From: Albidovulum sp.
Lineage (GTDB): Bacteria; Pseudomonadota; Alphaproteobacteria; Rhodobacterales; Rhodobacteraceae
DNA: 47,790 nt
Assembly: GCA_030837785.1 (NCBI GenBank)
Contig: JAUQYA010000087.1
Coordinates: 1 to 47,790 of the forward strand
Direction of reading: 5' to 3'
The translations under genes and the position numbers were made by a program. Under the pieces are notes generated by a model. It did no database searches, was not told the DNA's origin, and was given only the letters and a program-made list of their open reading frames with translations. Positions 33,916 to 42,956 of the stretch are shown here, in pieces (the first letter of the stretch is position 1; every line of letters begins with the position of its first letter).

Positions 33916-34548
33916 TCACTTGCGCGCGGCGTCGATGAAGCAGGCCGTTCGCTCGGCAATCTCTTCGGGCGTCGCTTCCCGGGTGAAGAAGTCGACGAAC
34001 CCATACTGCGGCAACATCAGATATGTCTGCGTCATGTGATCGACGGTGTACAGATCGTCGGTGGGATTTTCCGGAACCTTGTAATAGGTGCGGTATTCCC
34101 TTGCGACAGTCGCGATTTCTTCAGGTGTGCCCGTCAGCCCGATCATCCTTGGGTGAATATAGTCGGTCCATTCCTTCAGAACCTCGGGCGTATCGCGGGA
34201 GGGATCGACCGAAATGAAGACCGGCGTGACCTCGTAACCCATTTCCTCGAGCGCATCTACGGCTTCAGCATTCCGCGCCGTATCGGTCGGGCAGATGTCA
34301 GGGCAGAACGTGTAGCCGAAATACACCAGGCTCGGGCCGGTGAGCACGTCCTTCTCGGTCACGCGCTTGTCATTCTCGTCGGTCAGCGTGAATGGCCCGC
34401 CAATACTGCCGCCGCCGCCGACGGCGCTGCCGCGGCATGGAGCGAAGCGGTCGCCGGTATCGTTCATGCTGATCGCATAGATGGCGACAAGGCCGATTAC
34501 GGCGACAGAGGCGGCCGCGATCGCATAGGTCCTGGTGGAGACGGGCAT
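33916..34548 (-). CDS. senC: SCO1/SenC copper chaperone-like protein
   Basis: 210-residue membrane-anchored thioredoxin-fold protein of the SCO1/SenC/PrrC family. The N-terminal signal anchor is at about residues 9-27. Copper ligands are Cys82 and Cys86 in FGYTFCPDICP and His171 in TVDHMTQTYL. It helps copper insertion into cytochrome c oxidase and influences RegB signalling in relatives. It is divergent from regB across 92 bases, which must hold both promoters. Confidence 0.94.
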   Translation of the reverse strand: MPVSTRTYAIAAASVAVIGLVAIYAISMNDTGDRFAPCRGSAVGGGGSIGGPFTLTDENDKRVTEKDVLTGPSLVYFGYTFCPDICPTDTARNAEAVDALEEMGYEVTPVFISVDPSRDTPEVLKEWTDYIHPRMIGLTGTPEEIATVAREYRTYYKVPENPTDDLYTVDHMTQTYLMLPQYGFVDFFTREATPEEIAERTACFIDAARK

Positions 34549-34640
34549 CGTTCGTTCCCTGTTCGGTGCAGCGGCATTGATCGCTCATTGTAGCGCGACT
34601 ATCAATTCACAAGCGCCGGTATGCGACAACAGGACCCGAC

Positions 34641-36056
34641 ATGAGCCACCCGGCGAACGCTCTGCCCGAGCCGCCAGATCGCGAAGCCGAAGACGCGTTC
34701 GGATCGTCCGGCCGCGGCTACTGGGTGCGGCTCAGAACGCTCGTGCTTCTGCGCTGGACGGCGATCCTCGGCCAGGCGGCCGCGATCCTGGTTGCCTGGC
34801 GGTACTATGCGATCGACCTTGACCTCGTGCCCTCCCTTCTGGTGGTGGGGGCCGCGGTTGCGGTCAATGTGGCGGCGGAGGTCGCCTTTCCCCTCAACAC
34901 CCGGCTCAGCGATCGGGCCGCATTCCTGACGCTTCTCTTCGACACGTCCCAGCTTGCGCTGCTTCTGTATCTCACCGGCGGGCTCAACAACCCCTTCGCC
35001 CTGCTCATCCTCGCGCCGGCGACGATCGCCGCCACCGCGCTGCCCGCGCGCGCAACGGTATTCCTTGGCACCGTGACCATTGCACTCGTGACGTTCCTTG
35101 CCTTCGTCCACGAGCCGCTCGCGACCCGCGACGGCGCGGCCATCACCGTGCCTGCGATCTTCGGGTTCGGATACTGGCTCGCCATCGTGATCGGCGTGGT
35201 GTTCCTTGGCCTCTATGCAAGACGCGTCGCGTCCGAAATCCGGATGATGAGCGAGGCGCTTCTGGCCACGCAGATGGCGCTTGCCCGCGAACAGAAACTG
35301 ACCGACCTCGGCGGTGTCATCGCGGCGGCCGCGCATGAACTCGGCACGCCCCTCGCCACGATCAAGGTCGCCAGCGCGGAACTGGCGCGGGAACTGGACG
35401 ACCGCCCCGACCTTCAGGACGACGCGAGGCTCATCCGGGATCAGGCCGACCGCTGCCGCGACATCCTGCGCTCGATGGGCCGGGCGGGGAAGGAAGACCT
35501 TCACCTTCGCTCCGCCCCGTTCTCCGCACTCGTCCGCGAGGCGGCGGAACCTCATCTCGGGCGTGGCAAGGTGCTGCACTTCGATCTTGGCGACGAACCG
35601 GGCGCCTCTGACCGGCAGCCGCAGGTACTTCGCAAGCCGGAAATCGTTCATGGGCTGAGGAACCTCGTTCAGAATGCCGTCGACTTCGCGCGTGCTGAGG
35701 TTTGGGTGGATGCCGATTGGGGCGAACGCGACCTGGCGGTCACGATCTCGGATGACGGTCACGGTTACCCGGCACATCTTCTTGGGCGGATCGGCGAGCC
35801 CTTCCTGCCGCGCCGGCGCGACGATTCGGCCGACCGGCGCCCTGAATACGACGGCATGGGGCTTGGTCTGTTCATTGCCAAGACACTTCTCGAGCGCACC
35901 GGCGCCAGACTGAGCTTCGAGAACGGGTCCGACCCGTTCCTGACCGAGGAGGAGCGACCCGCCCGGTCCGGCGCCGTTGTCACCGTGTCCTGGCCACGAG
36001 GGCGAATCGAGGTGACGGACAGAGGGGGATTGGGGGAGAACCGGCCGATCGTCTGA
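34641..36056 (+). CDS. regB: redox sensor histidine kinase RegB (PrrB)
   Basis: 471-residue membrane kinase. Six membrane helices span about residues 35-195, with the ubiquinone-site motif GGLNNPF at 113-119. The H-box AAAHELGTPLATIK has the phosphorylated His232. The redox-active cysteine sits in DQADRCRDIL (Cys272). The ATPase end shows NLVQNAVDFA and GMGLGLFIAKTLLERTGA. AGGA precedes the ATG. It responds to quinone redox state and aerobic respiration and phosphorylates RegA. Confidence 0.96.
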   Translation: MSHPANALPEPPDREAEDAFGSSGRGYWVRLRTLVLLRWTAILGQAAAILVAWRYYAIDLDLVPSLLVVGAAVAVNVAAEVAFPLNTRLSDRAAFLTLLFDTSQLALLLYLTGGLNNPFALLILAPATIAATALPARATVFLGTVTIALVTFLAFVHEPLATRDGAAITVPAIFGFGYWLAIVIGVVFLGLYARRVASEIRMMSEALLATQMALAREQKLTDLGGVIAAAAHELGTPLATIKVASAELARELDDRPDLQDDARLIRDQADRCRDILRSMGRAGKEDLHLRSAPFSALVREAAEPHLGRGKVLHFDLGDEPGASDRQPQVLRKPEIVHGLRNLVQNAVDFARAEVWVDADWGERDLAVTISDDGHGYPAHLLGRIGEPFLPRRRDDSADRRPEYDGMGLGLFIAKTLLERTGARLSFENGSDPFLTEEERPARSGAVVTVSWPRGRIEVTDRGGLGENRPIV

Positions 36057-36092
36057 CGAGTCGCGCCATCAATTCGCCCCAAGGTTGCACAA

Positions 36093-36108
36093 TTAACGCC
36101 CCGTTAAC
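36093..36108. promoter_or_regulatory. CtrA-type binding site
   Basis: TTAA-CGCCCCG-TTAAC matches the CtrA consensus TTAA-N7-TTAAC exactly, 59 bases before the PAS-protein start codon, in the 110-bp gap after regB. The half sites also form the dyad TTAACG-CCC-CGTTAA. CtrA sites are known across alphaproteobacteria, including Rhodobacterales. Whether it activates or represses here is not visible. Confidence 0.6.
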
Positions 36109-36166
36109 CCCCTAGGAGAACCTTGCGGCAAGGGGCAACGTCCCCGCCGGGAAGGACGGATCAGAT

Positions 36167-37762
36167 ATGTTCACTCCGCTCATGTTGGCGGCGATCGTCA
36201 TTGCTATATCGTTCGCAGCGGCGATGGTTGCCTTGCTCATCCTGTCTTCCTTCCCGCTTGCCCGCCGAAGGAAGCCGGGGCTGGTTCAGGCAGGTGGCCC
36301 GCTCGAGCAGGCGATCTTTCTGTTCGACGATCGTGAGCTTGTGGATGCCACCGGCTCGGCGCGCGCGTTGCTCGGCTCGATCCCGGGCCAGGGTTCCGAA
36401 TGGGCGCGGCTTGCCGGCTACCTGTCGCAAAGGCTTCGGGGCTTCGAACCCGCGATGGACGCTCTTGCGGACCGGGGCGAAGTGGAGATCCGGGACATAT
36501 CGGGCGATCTCCGCCTCCGTGCCGAATGGCTTGGCCAGCTTGCGCGGCTCACGGTCACCGACATGTCGGCAGAGGGCCAGGGCGTCCTAGTCGACGCCCT
36601 CAGCCAGAAGGCGCAGGAGGCCGAGCTTGCCGGCTTGCGCGAAACGCTTGCCGCGGCACCGGTTCCGGTCTGGCGCACCGACGAAGGCGGGACCGTCGTC
36701 TGGGCGAACCATGCCTATTTCGACTGCGCCGCCGAACAGCGCGGCGACGACGTTCTGACCTGGCCCGTGCCGGTACTGTTCGCCGACCTGAACGCGGTGA
36801 GCGAGGCGCCCCGGCGGCGGAAGTTCGGCCCTGTGGACGAGGGGCCCGTCCGGTGGTTCGACTGCCACAGCCATGCCGTCGGGGGCGGAACCCTTCATTT
36901 TGCGCTTCCGGCCGATGCCGCCGTCAAGGCGGAGAGCGCGCTCCGGGAATTCATCCAGACACTCAGCAAGACCTTTGCACACCTGCCGATCGGCCTCGCC
37001 ATCTTCGACCGTCAGCGCCGGCTTGCACTCTTCAACCCGGCGCTGGTCGACCTGACATCGGCGGGCGCCGAATTCCTGTCGGCGCGTCCGACGCTCTACG
37101 CATTCCTCGACCGGCTGCGCGAGCACCGGGTGATCCCCGAGCCCAAGGACTACGCGACCTGGCGCGAACAGATGATGGATCTGGAGAAGAAGGCGTCGAG
37201 CGGGCTCTACGAGGAAACCTGGACGCTGCCCTCGGGTCAGACCTACCACGTGATCGGGCGGCCGCATCCGGACGGCGCCGTGGCCTTCCTTCTGGAGGAC
37301 ATCACGGCAGAGATCACCCTCACCCGCCGCTTCCGGTCGGAGATCGAGCTTGGTCAGGCGGTGGTCGATACCGTCGATGACGCCATCGTGGTGTTTTCGC
37401 CGGCGGGCGAGCTTATCCTTTCGAACTCGGCCTATGACGAGCTTTGGGGCGTCGAGCCCGCGCTTACGCTCGGCAAGGTCACGATCCTGGATTCGATCCG
37501 GCGCTGGCAGGAACTGGCACGGCCCGACCCGGCCTTCGGCGACATGCGCGACTTTGTCGCGTCGATCGGGGAACGGGCGGAGTGGACGGCCGACATCCGC
37601 CTGTTCACCGGCGAGGCGCTGGCGTGCCGGGTCGTGCCGCTGCCGGGGGGCGCGGCGCTGATCGGCTTCGGCCGGCAGCGCTCCGAACGGCCGCAGTTCC
37701 GCCGCGCGCCGCGTTCGCGGCGCACGACGCCAGCGGACGCGACCGAGCCGCTCGGCGTCTGA
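36167..37762 (+). CDS. PAS-domain membrane protein without kinase domain
   Basis: 531-residue protein with one N-terminal membrane helix (about residues 5-27). A PAS-like fold follows at about 160-215 (LRETLAAAPVPVWRTDEGGTVVWANHAYF), then a second PAS region (about 275-390, SKTFAHLPIGLAIFDRQRRLALFNPALVDL) and a third (about 405-515, DTVDDAIVVFSPAGELILSNSAYDELWG). No H-box or ATPase motif follows, although the PAS-7 style resembles hybrid kinases, so it may be a degenerate sensor or partner. The C-terminus is basic and low complexity. Between regB and tsaE; function unknown. Confidence 0.82.
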   Translation: MFTPLMLAAIVIAISFAAAMVALLILSSFPLARRRKPGLVQAGGPLEQAIFLFDDRELVDATGSARALLGSIPGQGSEWARLAGYLSQRLRGFEPAMDALADRGEVEIRDISGDLRLRAEWLGQLARLTVTDMSAEGQGVLVDALSQKAQEAELAGLRETLAAAPVPVWRTDEGGTVVWANHAYFDCAAEQRGDDVLTWPVPVLFADLNAVSEAPRRRKFGPVDEGPVRWFDCHSHAVGGGTLHFALPADAAVKAESALREFIQTLSKTFAHLPIGLAIFDRQRRLALFNPALVDLTSAGAEFLSARPTLYAFLDRLREHRVIPEPKDYATWREQMMDLEKKASSGLYEETWTLPSGQTYHVIGRPHPDGAVAFLLEDITAEITLTRRFRSEIELGQAVVDTVDDAIVVFSPAGELILSNSAYDELWGVEPALTLGKVTILDSIRRWQELARPDPAFGDMRDFVASIGERAEWTADIRLFTGEALACRVVPLPGGAALIGFGRQRSERPQFRRAPRSRRTTPADATEPLGV

Positions 37763-37810
37763 CGCCCGAGCCGCCTTGCGGCCGGGGCGCGCGGCGCTAA
37801 AACTCATCGC

Positions 37811-38329
37811 ATGGATGACGCCCTGCCCCTTGCCACCCCCGTCCGCATCACGCTCGGCACGCCCGAGGACACCACGAGGCTCGCGCGGTGGCTGGGCGCG
37901 CGGCTGGGCCCCGGGGATACCGTGCTTCTCGAAGGTCCGATCGGGGCCGGCAAATCCCACTTCTGCCGCGGCCTGATCCAGTCGCGCCTCGCCGCCCTCG
38001 GCCGGGGCGAAGACGTGCCCTCGCCCACGTTCACGCTCGTGCAGGTCTACGATGCCGGCCCCGTCGAGATCTGGCATGCCGATCTTTATCGTCTGTCGGG
38101 CCCGGACGAGGTCATGGAACTTGGGCTCGACCAGGCATTCGACACGGCGATCTGCCTTGTCGAATGGCCCGACCGCCTGGCCGACGCATGGCCTGCCGGG
38201 GCGCTTGTGCTGCGGCTTGATCCGGGCGCGGGCGAAACCGTGCGCGAGGCCGAATTCGCCTCTGCATCGGCGCGGTGGGCGCCGGTACTGTCCGCGCTCG
38301 CCTCGGGCACCTGGCGCGCAGATGACTAA
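37811..38329 (+). CDS. tsaE: tRNA t6A biosynthesis ATPase TsaE
   Basis: 172-residue ATPase that partners TsaD/TsaB in t6A synthesis. The P-loop is LLEGPIGAGKSHFCRGLI (about residues 39-56), with VPSPTFTLVQVY, WHADLYRL and the Walker B-like ICLVEWPDRL. It has a C-terminal extension slightly longer than in E. coli. The next gene starts inside its last codons (8-bp overlap), so tsaE, amgK and murU form one translation-coupled unit. Confidence 0.94.
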   Translation: MDDALPLATPVRITLGTPEDTTRLARWLGARLGPGDTVLLEGPIGAGKSHFCRGLIQSRLAALGRGEDVPSPTFTLVQVYDAGPVEIWHADLYRLSGPDEVMELGLDQAFDTAICLVEWPDRLADAWPAGALVLRLDPGAGETVREAEFASASARWAPVLSALASGTWRADD

Positions 38330-39326
38330 CCGGGGCCGCATTATCGACGGGTTCCTGACATCGGCCGGCTGGGCCGGGGCGGCGCGCGCGGCGCTGGCCG
38401 GCGACGCCTCGGCCCGGCGCTATGAACGTCTGGTGCTCGGCGACCGGCGCGCCATCCTGATGGACGCGGCGCCCGGTCGTGGCGAGGATACCGCCCGCTT
38501 CGCACGGGTGGGGCGCTGGCTTCGGGCGCACGGCTATTCCGCGCCGGAGATTTTCGCCGAGGATCACGCGCGGGGTCTCCTCCTCCTCGAGGATCTGGGC
38601 GATGCGCTTGTGGCGCGGCTCGTCGCGGCCGATCCCCGGCGCGAGGCGGCGATCTATGCCGCCGCCACCGATTTCCTTGCCGATCTCCACCGCCACCCGC
38701 CCCCGGACTTCGCGCCGCCGCTGGGTGGCCCGGCACTTGCCGAGCTGACGGCGATCCTGCCTGAGTGGTATCTGCCCGGGATCGGCGCCGCGCGTACGCC
38801 GGCATCCGATGACCTTCCGGCACTGGTCGCGGCGCTTCACGACCGGCTTTCCGACGGCCGGGTTGCCCTGTCCTTGCGTGACTTCCACTCGGAAAACCTG
38901 ATCTGGCTGCCCGAACGCCAGGCACAGGCGCGCCTCGGCCTTCTCGACTTCCAGGACGCGGTTACGGCGCATCCGGCCTACGACCTCGTCTCGCTTCTGC
39001 AGGATGCGCGGCGCGACGTGCCGGTGGCGGTCGAACAGACGATGATCGCGCGCTACACCGGGTCTCGTGGCCTCGATCACGACCGGTTTGCCGCGATCTA
39101 TGCGCTTCTCGGCGCGCAGCGGGCGCTGAGGATCGTCGGCGTCTTCGCCCGCCTTTCACGGCGCGACGGAAAGGCCCAGTACCTGTCGCTCCTGCCCCGG
39201 GTCTGGGCCGCGCTGGAGCGCAACCTGACCCATCCGGCATTGGCCGAGCTTGCCTCCGCCGTGCATGCGGGCCTGCCCGCCCCGACACCGGAGCGCATCG
39301 CGCGGCTGAAGGAGCGGGCCGGATGA
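38322..39326 (+). CDS. amgK: N-acetylmuramate/N-acetylglucosamine kinase AmgK
   Basis: 334-residue aminoglycoside-phosphotransferase-fold kinase. GDASARRYERL is the nucleotide-binding region, and SLRDFHSENLIWL and LGLLDFQDAV hold the catalytic and metal aspartates. With MurU directly behind it, it fits AmgK, which phosphorylates the anomeric position of MurNAc/GlcNAc in cell-wall recycling and bypasses fosfomycin-sensitive MurA. The start overlaps tsaE by 8 bases. A choline or aminoglycoside kinase is less likely given murU. Confidence 0.88.
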   Translation: MTNRGRIIDGFLTSAGWAGAARAALAGDASARRYERLVLGDRRAILMDAAPGRGEDTARFARVGRWLRAHGYSAPEIFAEDHARGLLLLEDLGDALVARLVAADPRREAAIYAAATDFLADLHRHPPPDFAPPLGGPALAELTAILPEWYLPGIGAARTPASDDLPALVAALHDRLSDGRVALSLRDFHSENLIWLPERQAQARLGLLDFQDAVTAHPAYDLVSLLQDARRDVPVAVEQTMIARYTGSRGLDHDRFAAIYALLGAQRALRIVGVFARLSRRDGKAQYLSLLPRVWAALERNLTHPALAELASAVHAGLPAPTPERIARLKERAG

Positions 39327-40015
39327 CAGTCGAAGCCCTCATGCTGTTCACGGCCGGTTTCGGCACCCGCATGGGCGTGCTGACGAAAGACCGGCCGAAG
39401 CCCCTGATCGCGGTCGGTGGTCGCACCTTGCTCGACCACGCGCTCGACCAGGCCGACAGGGCCGGGGTCCGGCGCATCGTCGCCAATCTCCACTACCTGC
39501 CCGAGCAAATCCGCCAGCACCTGTCAGCCCGCCCGGACATCGCGTTTTCGGCTGAATCAGGGACGATTCTTGAAACCGGCGGCGGGCTCAGACGGGCCCT
39601 GCCGCTGCTTGGCCGCGGGCCTGTCCTCACCCTCAACACCGACGCCGTCTGGACCGGAAGGAATCCGCTCGCCGAGTTGCGGAAGGCCTGGAACCCCGCG
39701 CGGATGGACGGGCTCCTGCTGCTTGTGCCCCGCGAAGGCGCCGCCGGCCACACCGGTCGAGGTGACTTCGATCTCGATTCCGACGGACGGATCCGGCGGG
39801 GGCAGAGCCACGTCTATACCGGCGCCGGGATCGTCAGGACCGAAGGGCTGGCGGCGATTGACGAGGAGGTCTTCTCGCTGAACCGTCTCTGGAACGACAT
39901 AGCCGGGCAGGGCCGTCTTTATGGCACGGTTCACCACGGCGGGTGGTGCGACGTCGGCCGGCCGGGGTCGATTCCCCTCGCCGAACGGATGTTGCGGGAG
40001 GCGCGCCATGATTGA
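39323..40015 (+). CDS. murU: N-acetylmuramate alpha-1-phosphate uridylyltransferase MurU
   Basis: 230-residue nucleotidyltransferase. The N-terminal signature is LMLFTAGFGTRMGVLTKDRPKPLI, with an ESGTILETGGGLRRAL block and the metal aspartate in TLNTDAVW. It converts MurNAc-1-phosphate to UDP-MurNAc in the recycling route after AmgK. It overlaps amgK by ATGA and addB by 8 bases. The pair amgK-murU is found in Pseudomonas and several alphaproteobacteria. Confidence 0.9.
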   Translation: MTVEALMLFTAGFGTRMGVLTKDRPKPLIAVGGRTLLDHALDQADRAGVRRIVANLHYLPEQIRQHLSARPDIAFSAESGTILETGGGLRRALPLLGRGPVLTLNTDAVWTGRNPLAELRKAWNPARMDGLLLLVPREGAAGHTGRGDFDLDSDGRIRRGQSHVYTGAGIVRTEGLAAIDEEVFSLNRLWNDIAGQGRLYGTVHHGGWCDVGRPGSIPLAERMLREARHD

Positions 40016-42956
40016 CCGGGGAACCGGGGCACGGCTGTTCGGCCTGCCGCCCGGCGCCGATTTCCCTGCGGCCTTCGTCGATGGGCTTCTGGCGCGGATG
40101 CAGGGAACGCCGCCCGAGGCGCTTGCGCGGGTGACAGTCTACCTGAATACGGCGCGGATGCTCGCCGCCGTGCGCGCGGCGTTCGACGCCCGTGGCCCGC
40201 GCCTTCTGCCGCGGCTTCGCCTGGTGACCGACCTTGCCGGCGATCCGCTTCTCGCCGTGCCGCCCGCCGTGCCCCCGCTCCGCCGGCGGCTGGAACTTGC
40301 CCGGCTCGTAGGCGAACTCGTCGGCCGGGAACGCGCCTTCGCACCCGGCACGCCGGTGTTCGACCTGGCCGACAGCCTTGCGGCGCTTCTGGCCGAGATG
40401 CAGGGCGAAGGCGTTGCCCCCGAGGCGCTGGAGGCTGCGAACCTTGCCGAAAACCACGCCGCGCACTGGGAACGCAGCCTCGCCTTCATCCGCATTGTCG
40501 CGCGCTATTTCGCCGCCGACGCAGAACCGGATGCCGAGGCGCGGCAGCGTCGCGTGGTCGAGGCGATGGCCGAGCGCTGGGCACGGACCGCCCCGGCCGA
40601 TCCGGTGATCGTCGCCGGCTCCACCGGATCGCGCGGGGCGACGCAGATTCTGATCCGAGCCGTGGCCAGCCTGCCAAAGGGCGCCGTGGTGCTGCCCGGA
40701 TTCGACTTCGACATGCCGGAATTCGCCTGGGCCAGCCTTTCTGCGGGGCCGATCCCGAACGAGGACCATCCGCAGTACCGCTTTCTCGCGCTGACACGGT
40801 CGCTGGGGCTTGGCGCCGATGCCGTTCAACGGTGGATTGACGCCCCGGCGCCCGACCCTGCGCGCAACCGCATCCTCTCGCTCTCGCTCAGGCCCGCGCC
40901 GGTGACGGATCAATGGATGGCCGAAGGCGCTGCGCTTGGACAGCCCGCACAGGCGACCGCCGGGCTGACGCTGATCGAGGCGCCAACCCCCCGGGCCGAG
41001 GCGCTTGCCATCGCGCTCCGGCTGCGGAAGGCGGCCGCGGACGGCAAGCGCGCTCATCTCGTCACGCCGGACCGCATTCTCGCCCGCCGCGTCACCGCCG
41101 CGCTCGACCGCTGGGGGATTCTCCCCGACGACAGCGCGGGCCGGCCGCTTGTCCAGTCCGCGCCGGGCCGCCTGTTGCGCCATGTGGCGCAGCTTTTCGG
41201 GCGACGCGTTTCGGCCGGGGCGCTGATCGTGCTTCTGAAGCATCCCCTGACGGCAACGGGCGGGGAGGACCGTGGGCCGCACCTGCGCTTCACGCGCGAA
41301 CTCGAGCTTTCGCTGCGCCGGCACGGACCGGCCTTTCCCACGGAAGACGCGCTTGAAGCCTGGGCCGGCGCGACGGGCGAGGCCGACCGCATCGCCTGGG
41401 CCAGATGGATCTGCACCAGCCTCGCGGGGGTCGAGGAGGCGGGCGAGCGGCCGCTTTCAGCATGTGTAGAGACGCATCTTGCCCTTGTGGGCAGGCTTTC
41501 TGCCGGACCCGCCGGCACCGTCGAGGCAAGTGAGCTTTGGCGCAAGGAAGCGGGGCAACTCGCCCTGACCACGATGGAGGGGCTGCGGCGCGAGGCCTGC
41601 CACGGCGCGCGGTTCTCGCCTGCGGACTACACCGACCTCGTAGCGGCGCTGCTTTCTGCGGCCAGCGTACGGCAGACGGCCGCGGCACATCCGCTGATCG
41701 CGATCCGCGGCACGCTGGAGGCCCGGGTCGGCGGGGCGGATGTGATGATTCTCGCCGGGCTGAACGAAGGGATATGGCCCGCGGCGCCCGCACCCGATCC
41801 GTGGCTCTCGCGCCAGATGCGTCTCAAGGCGGGCCTGCTTCTGCCGGAACGGCAGATCGGGCTCTCGGCGCATGACTACCAGCAGGCGGCGGGTGCGGCG
41901 GAAGTGGTCCTGTCGCGCGCCGCCCGCGACGACGACGCCGAAACGGTGCCGTCGCGCTGGCTTGCCCGGCTGACGAACCTCATCGCCGGGCTGCCCGACC
42001 AGGGCGGCCCGGAAGCGCTCGAGGCGATGCGGGCACGCGGGCGCGACTGGCTGGATCTCGCGGCGGCGCTGGAACGGCCCGGGGCAGCGGTCCCGCCTGC
42101 CACCCGGCCGTCGCCCCGCCCGCCCTTGGACGCGCGGCCGCGCGACCTGGCGGTGACGGGCATATCGACCCTGATCCGCGACCCCTACGCCATTTATGCC
42201 CGCCACATCCTGCGCCTTTTCCCGCTGGACCCGCTGTCCGGCCGGCCGGATGCGCGACTGCGGGGCGAGATTCTGCACGACATTGTCGAACACTTTGTCC
42301 GCAATCGGCCCGCTGCCGAAACGCCTGCCAAGGCCGAGGCGCGGCTTCTGGCGATGAGCGATGAAATCCTCGGGGCGAAAGTTCCGTGGCCCAGCGCCCA
42401 GCGGATCTGGCGGGCGCGGATCGCGCGGATCGCGGCGGTCTTCGTCGCAGCCGAGGCGATCCGCGCGGCACGCGGGGTGCCGGCGGTGCTGGAGGAAAAG
42501 GGGTCCGTTCCGGTTGAAAACAGCGGATTCACCTTGACCGCACGGCCGGACCGGATCGATGCCCTCGGGGACGGCAGGGTGCATATCTACGACTACAAGT
42601 CGGGTCCCCCGCCAAGCGCAAAGCAGCAGCGCAGCTTCGACAAGCAGCTCCTTCTGGAAGCGGCGATGGCGGAACGCGGGGCCTTCGGGGCCATCGGTCC
42701 CTGCACGGTGGAGGGGGCGACCTACATCCAGCTTGGCGGCGACGGCCGCGAGGCCAGGGTTGAAATCAGCCCGGAAATTCTCGGTGAAACCTGGCGATCG
42801 CTCGTCCGGCTGATCGCAGCCTTCGACCGGCGTGAAACCGGCTACACCTCGCGCCGCGCGATGTTCGGCGCTTATTCAGCGGGTGACTACGATCACCTCG
42901 CGCGCTTCGGCGAATGGGAGATGGCGTCGCCCTCATCGCCGGAGGATGTCGGATGA
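40008..42956 (+). CDS. addB: double-strand break repair protein AddB
   Basis: 982-residue alphaproteobacterial AddB, the partner of AddA in a RecBCD-like helicase-nuclease. The N-terminal part is helicase-like but lacks a clear Walker A. AGLNEGIWPAAPAPDPWLSR and LRGEILHDIVEHF follow. The C-terminal PD-(D/E)XK nuclease shows VHIYDYKSGPPPS and DKQLLLEAAMA. The ATG at 40008 overlaps murU by 8 bases, and addA starts within its stop (ATGA). Confidence 0.93.
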   Translation: MIDRGTGARLFGLPPGADFPAAFVDGLLARMQGTPPEALARVTVYLNTARMLAAVRAAFDARGPRLLPRLRLVTDLAGDPLLAVPPAVPPLRRRLELARLVGELVGRERAFAPGTPVFDLADSLAALLAEMQGEGVAPEALEAANLAENHAAHWERSLAFIRIVARYFAADAEPDAEARQRRVVEAMAERWARTAPADPVIVAGSTGSRGATQILIRAVASLPKGAVVLPGFDFDMPEFAWASLSAGPIPNEDHPQYRFLALTRSLGLGADAVQRWIDAPAPDPARNRILSLSLRPAPVTDQWMAEGAALGQPAQATAGLTLIEAPTPRAEALAIALRLRKAAADGKRAHLVTPDRILARRVTAALDRWGILPDDSAGRPLVQSAPGRLLRHVAQLFGRRVSAGALIVLLKHPLTATGGEDRGPHLRFTRELELSLRRHGPAFPTEDALEAWAGATGEADRIAWARWICTSLAGVEEAGERPLSACVETHLALVGRLSAGPAGTVEASELWRKEAGQLALTTMEGLRREACHGARFSPADYTDLVAALLSAASVRQTAAAHPLIAIRGTLEARVGGADVMILAGLNEGIWPAAPAPDPWLSRQMRLKAGLLLPERQIGLSAHDYQQAAGAAEVVLSRAARDDDAETVPSRWLARLTNLIAGLPDQGGPEALEAMRARGRDWLDLAAALERPGAAVPPATRPSPRPPLDARPRDLAVTGISTLIRDPYAIYARHILRLFPLDPLSGRPDARLRGEILHDIVEHFVRNRPAAETPAKAEARLLAMSDEILGAKVPWPSAQRIWRARIARIAAVFVAAEAIRAARGVPAVLEEKGSVPVENSGFTLTARPDRIDALGDGRVHIYDYKSGPPPSAKQQRSFDKQLLLEAAMAERGAFGAIGPCTVEGATYIQLGGDGREARVEISPEILGETWRSLVRLIAAFDRRETGYTSRRAMFGAYSAGDYDHLARFGEWEMASPSSPEDVG

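Noticed and set aside
34549..34640. RegA autoregulatory site in the senC-regB gap
   Set aside because: A GCGCGAC stretch is suggestive, but such GC-rich words are common here and the paired half site is not clear.
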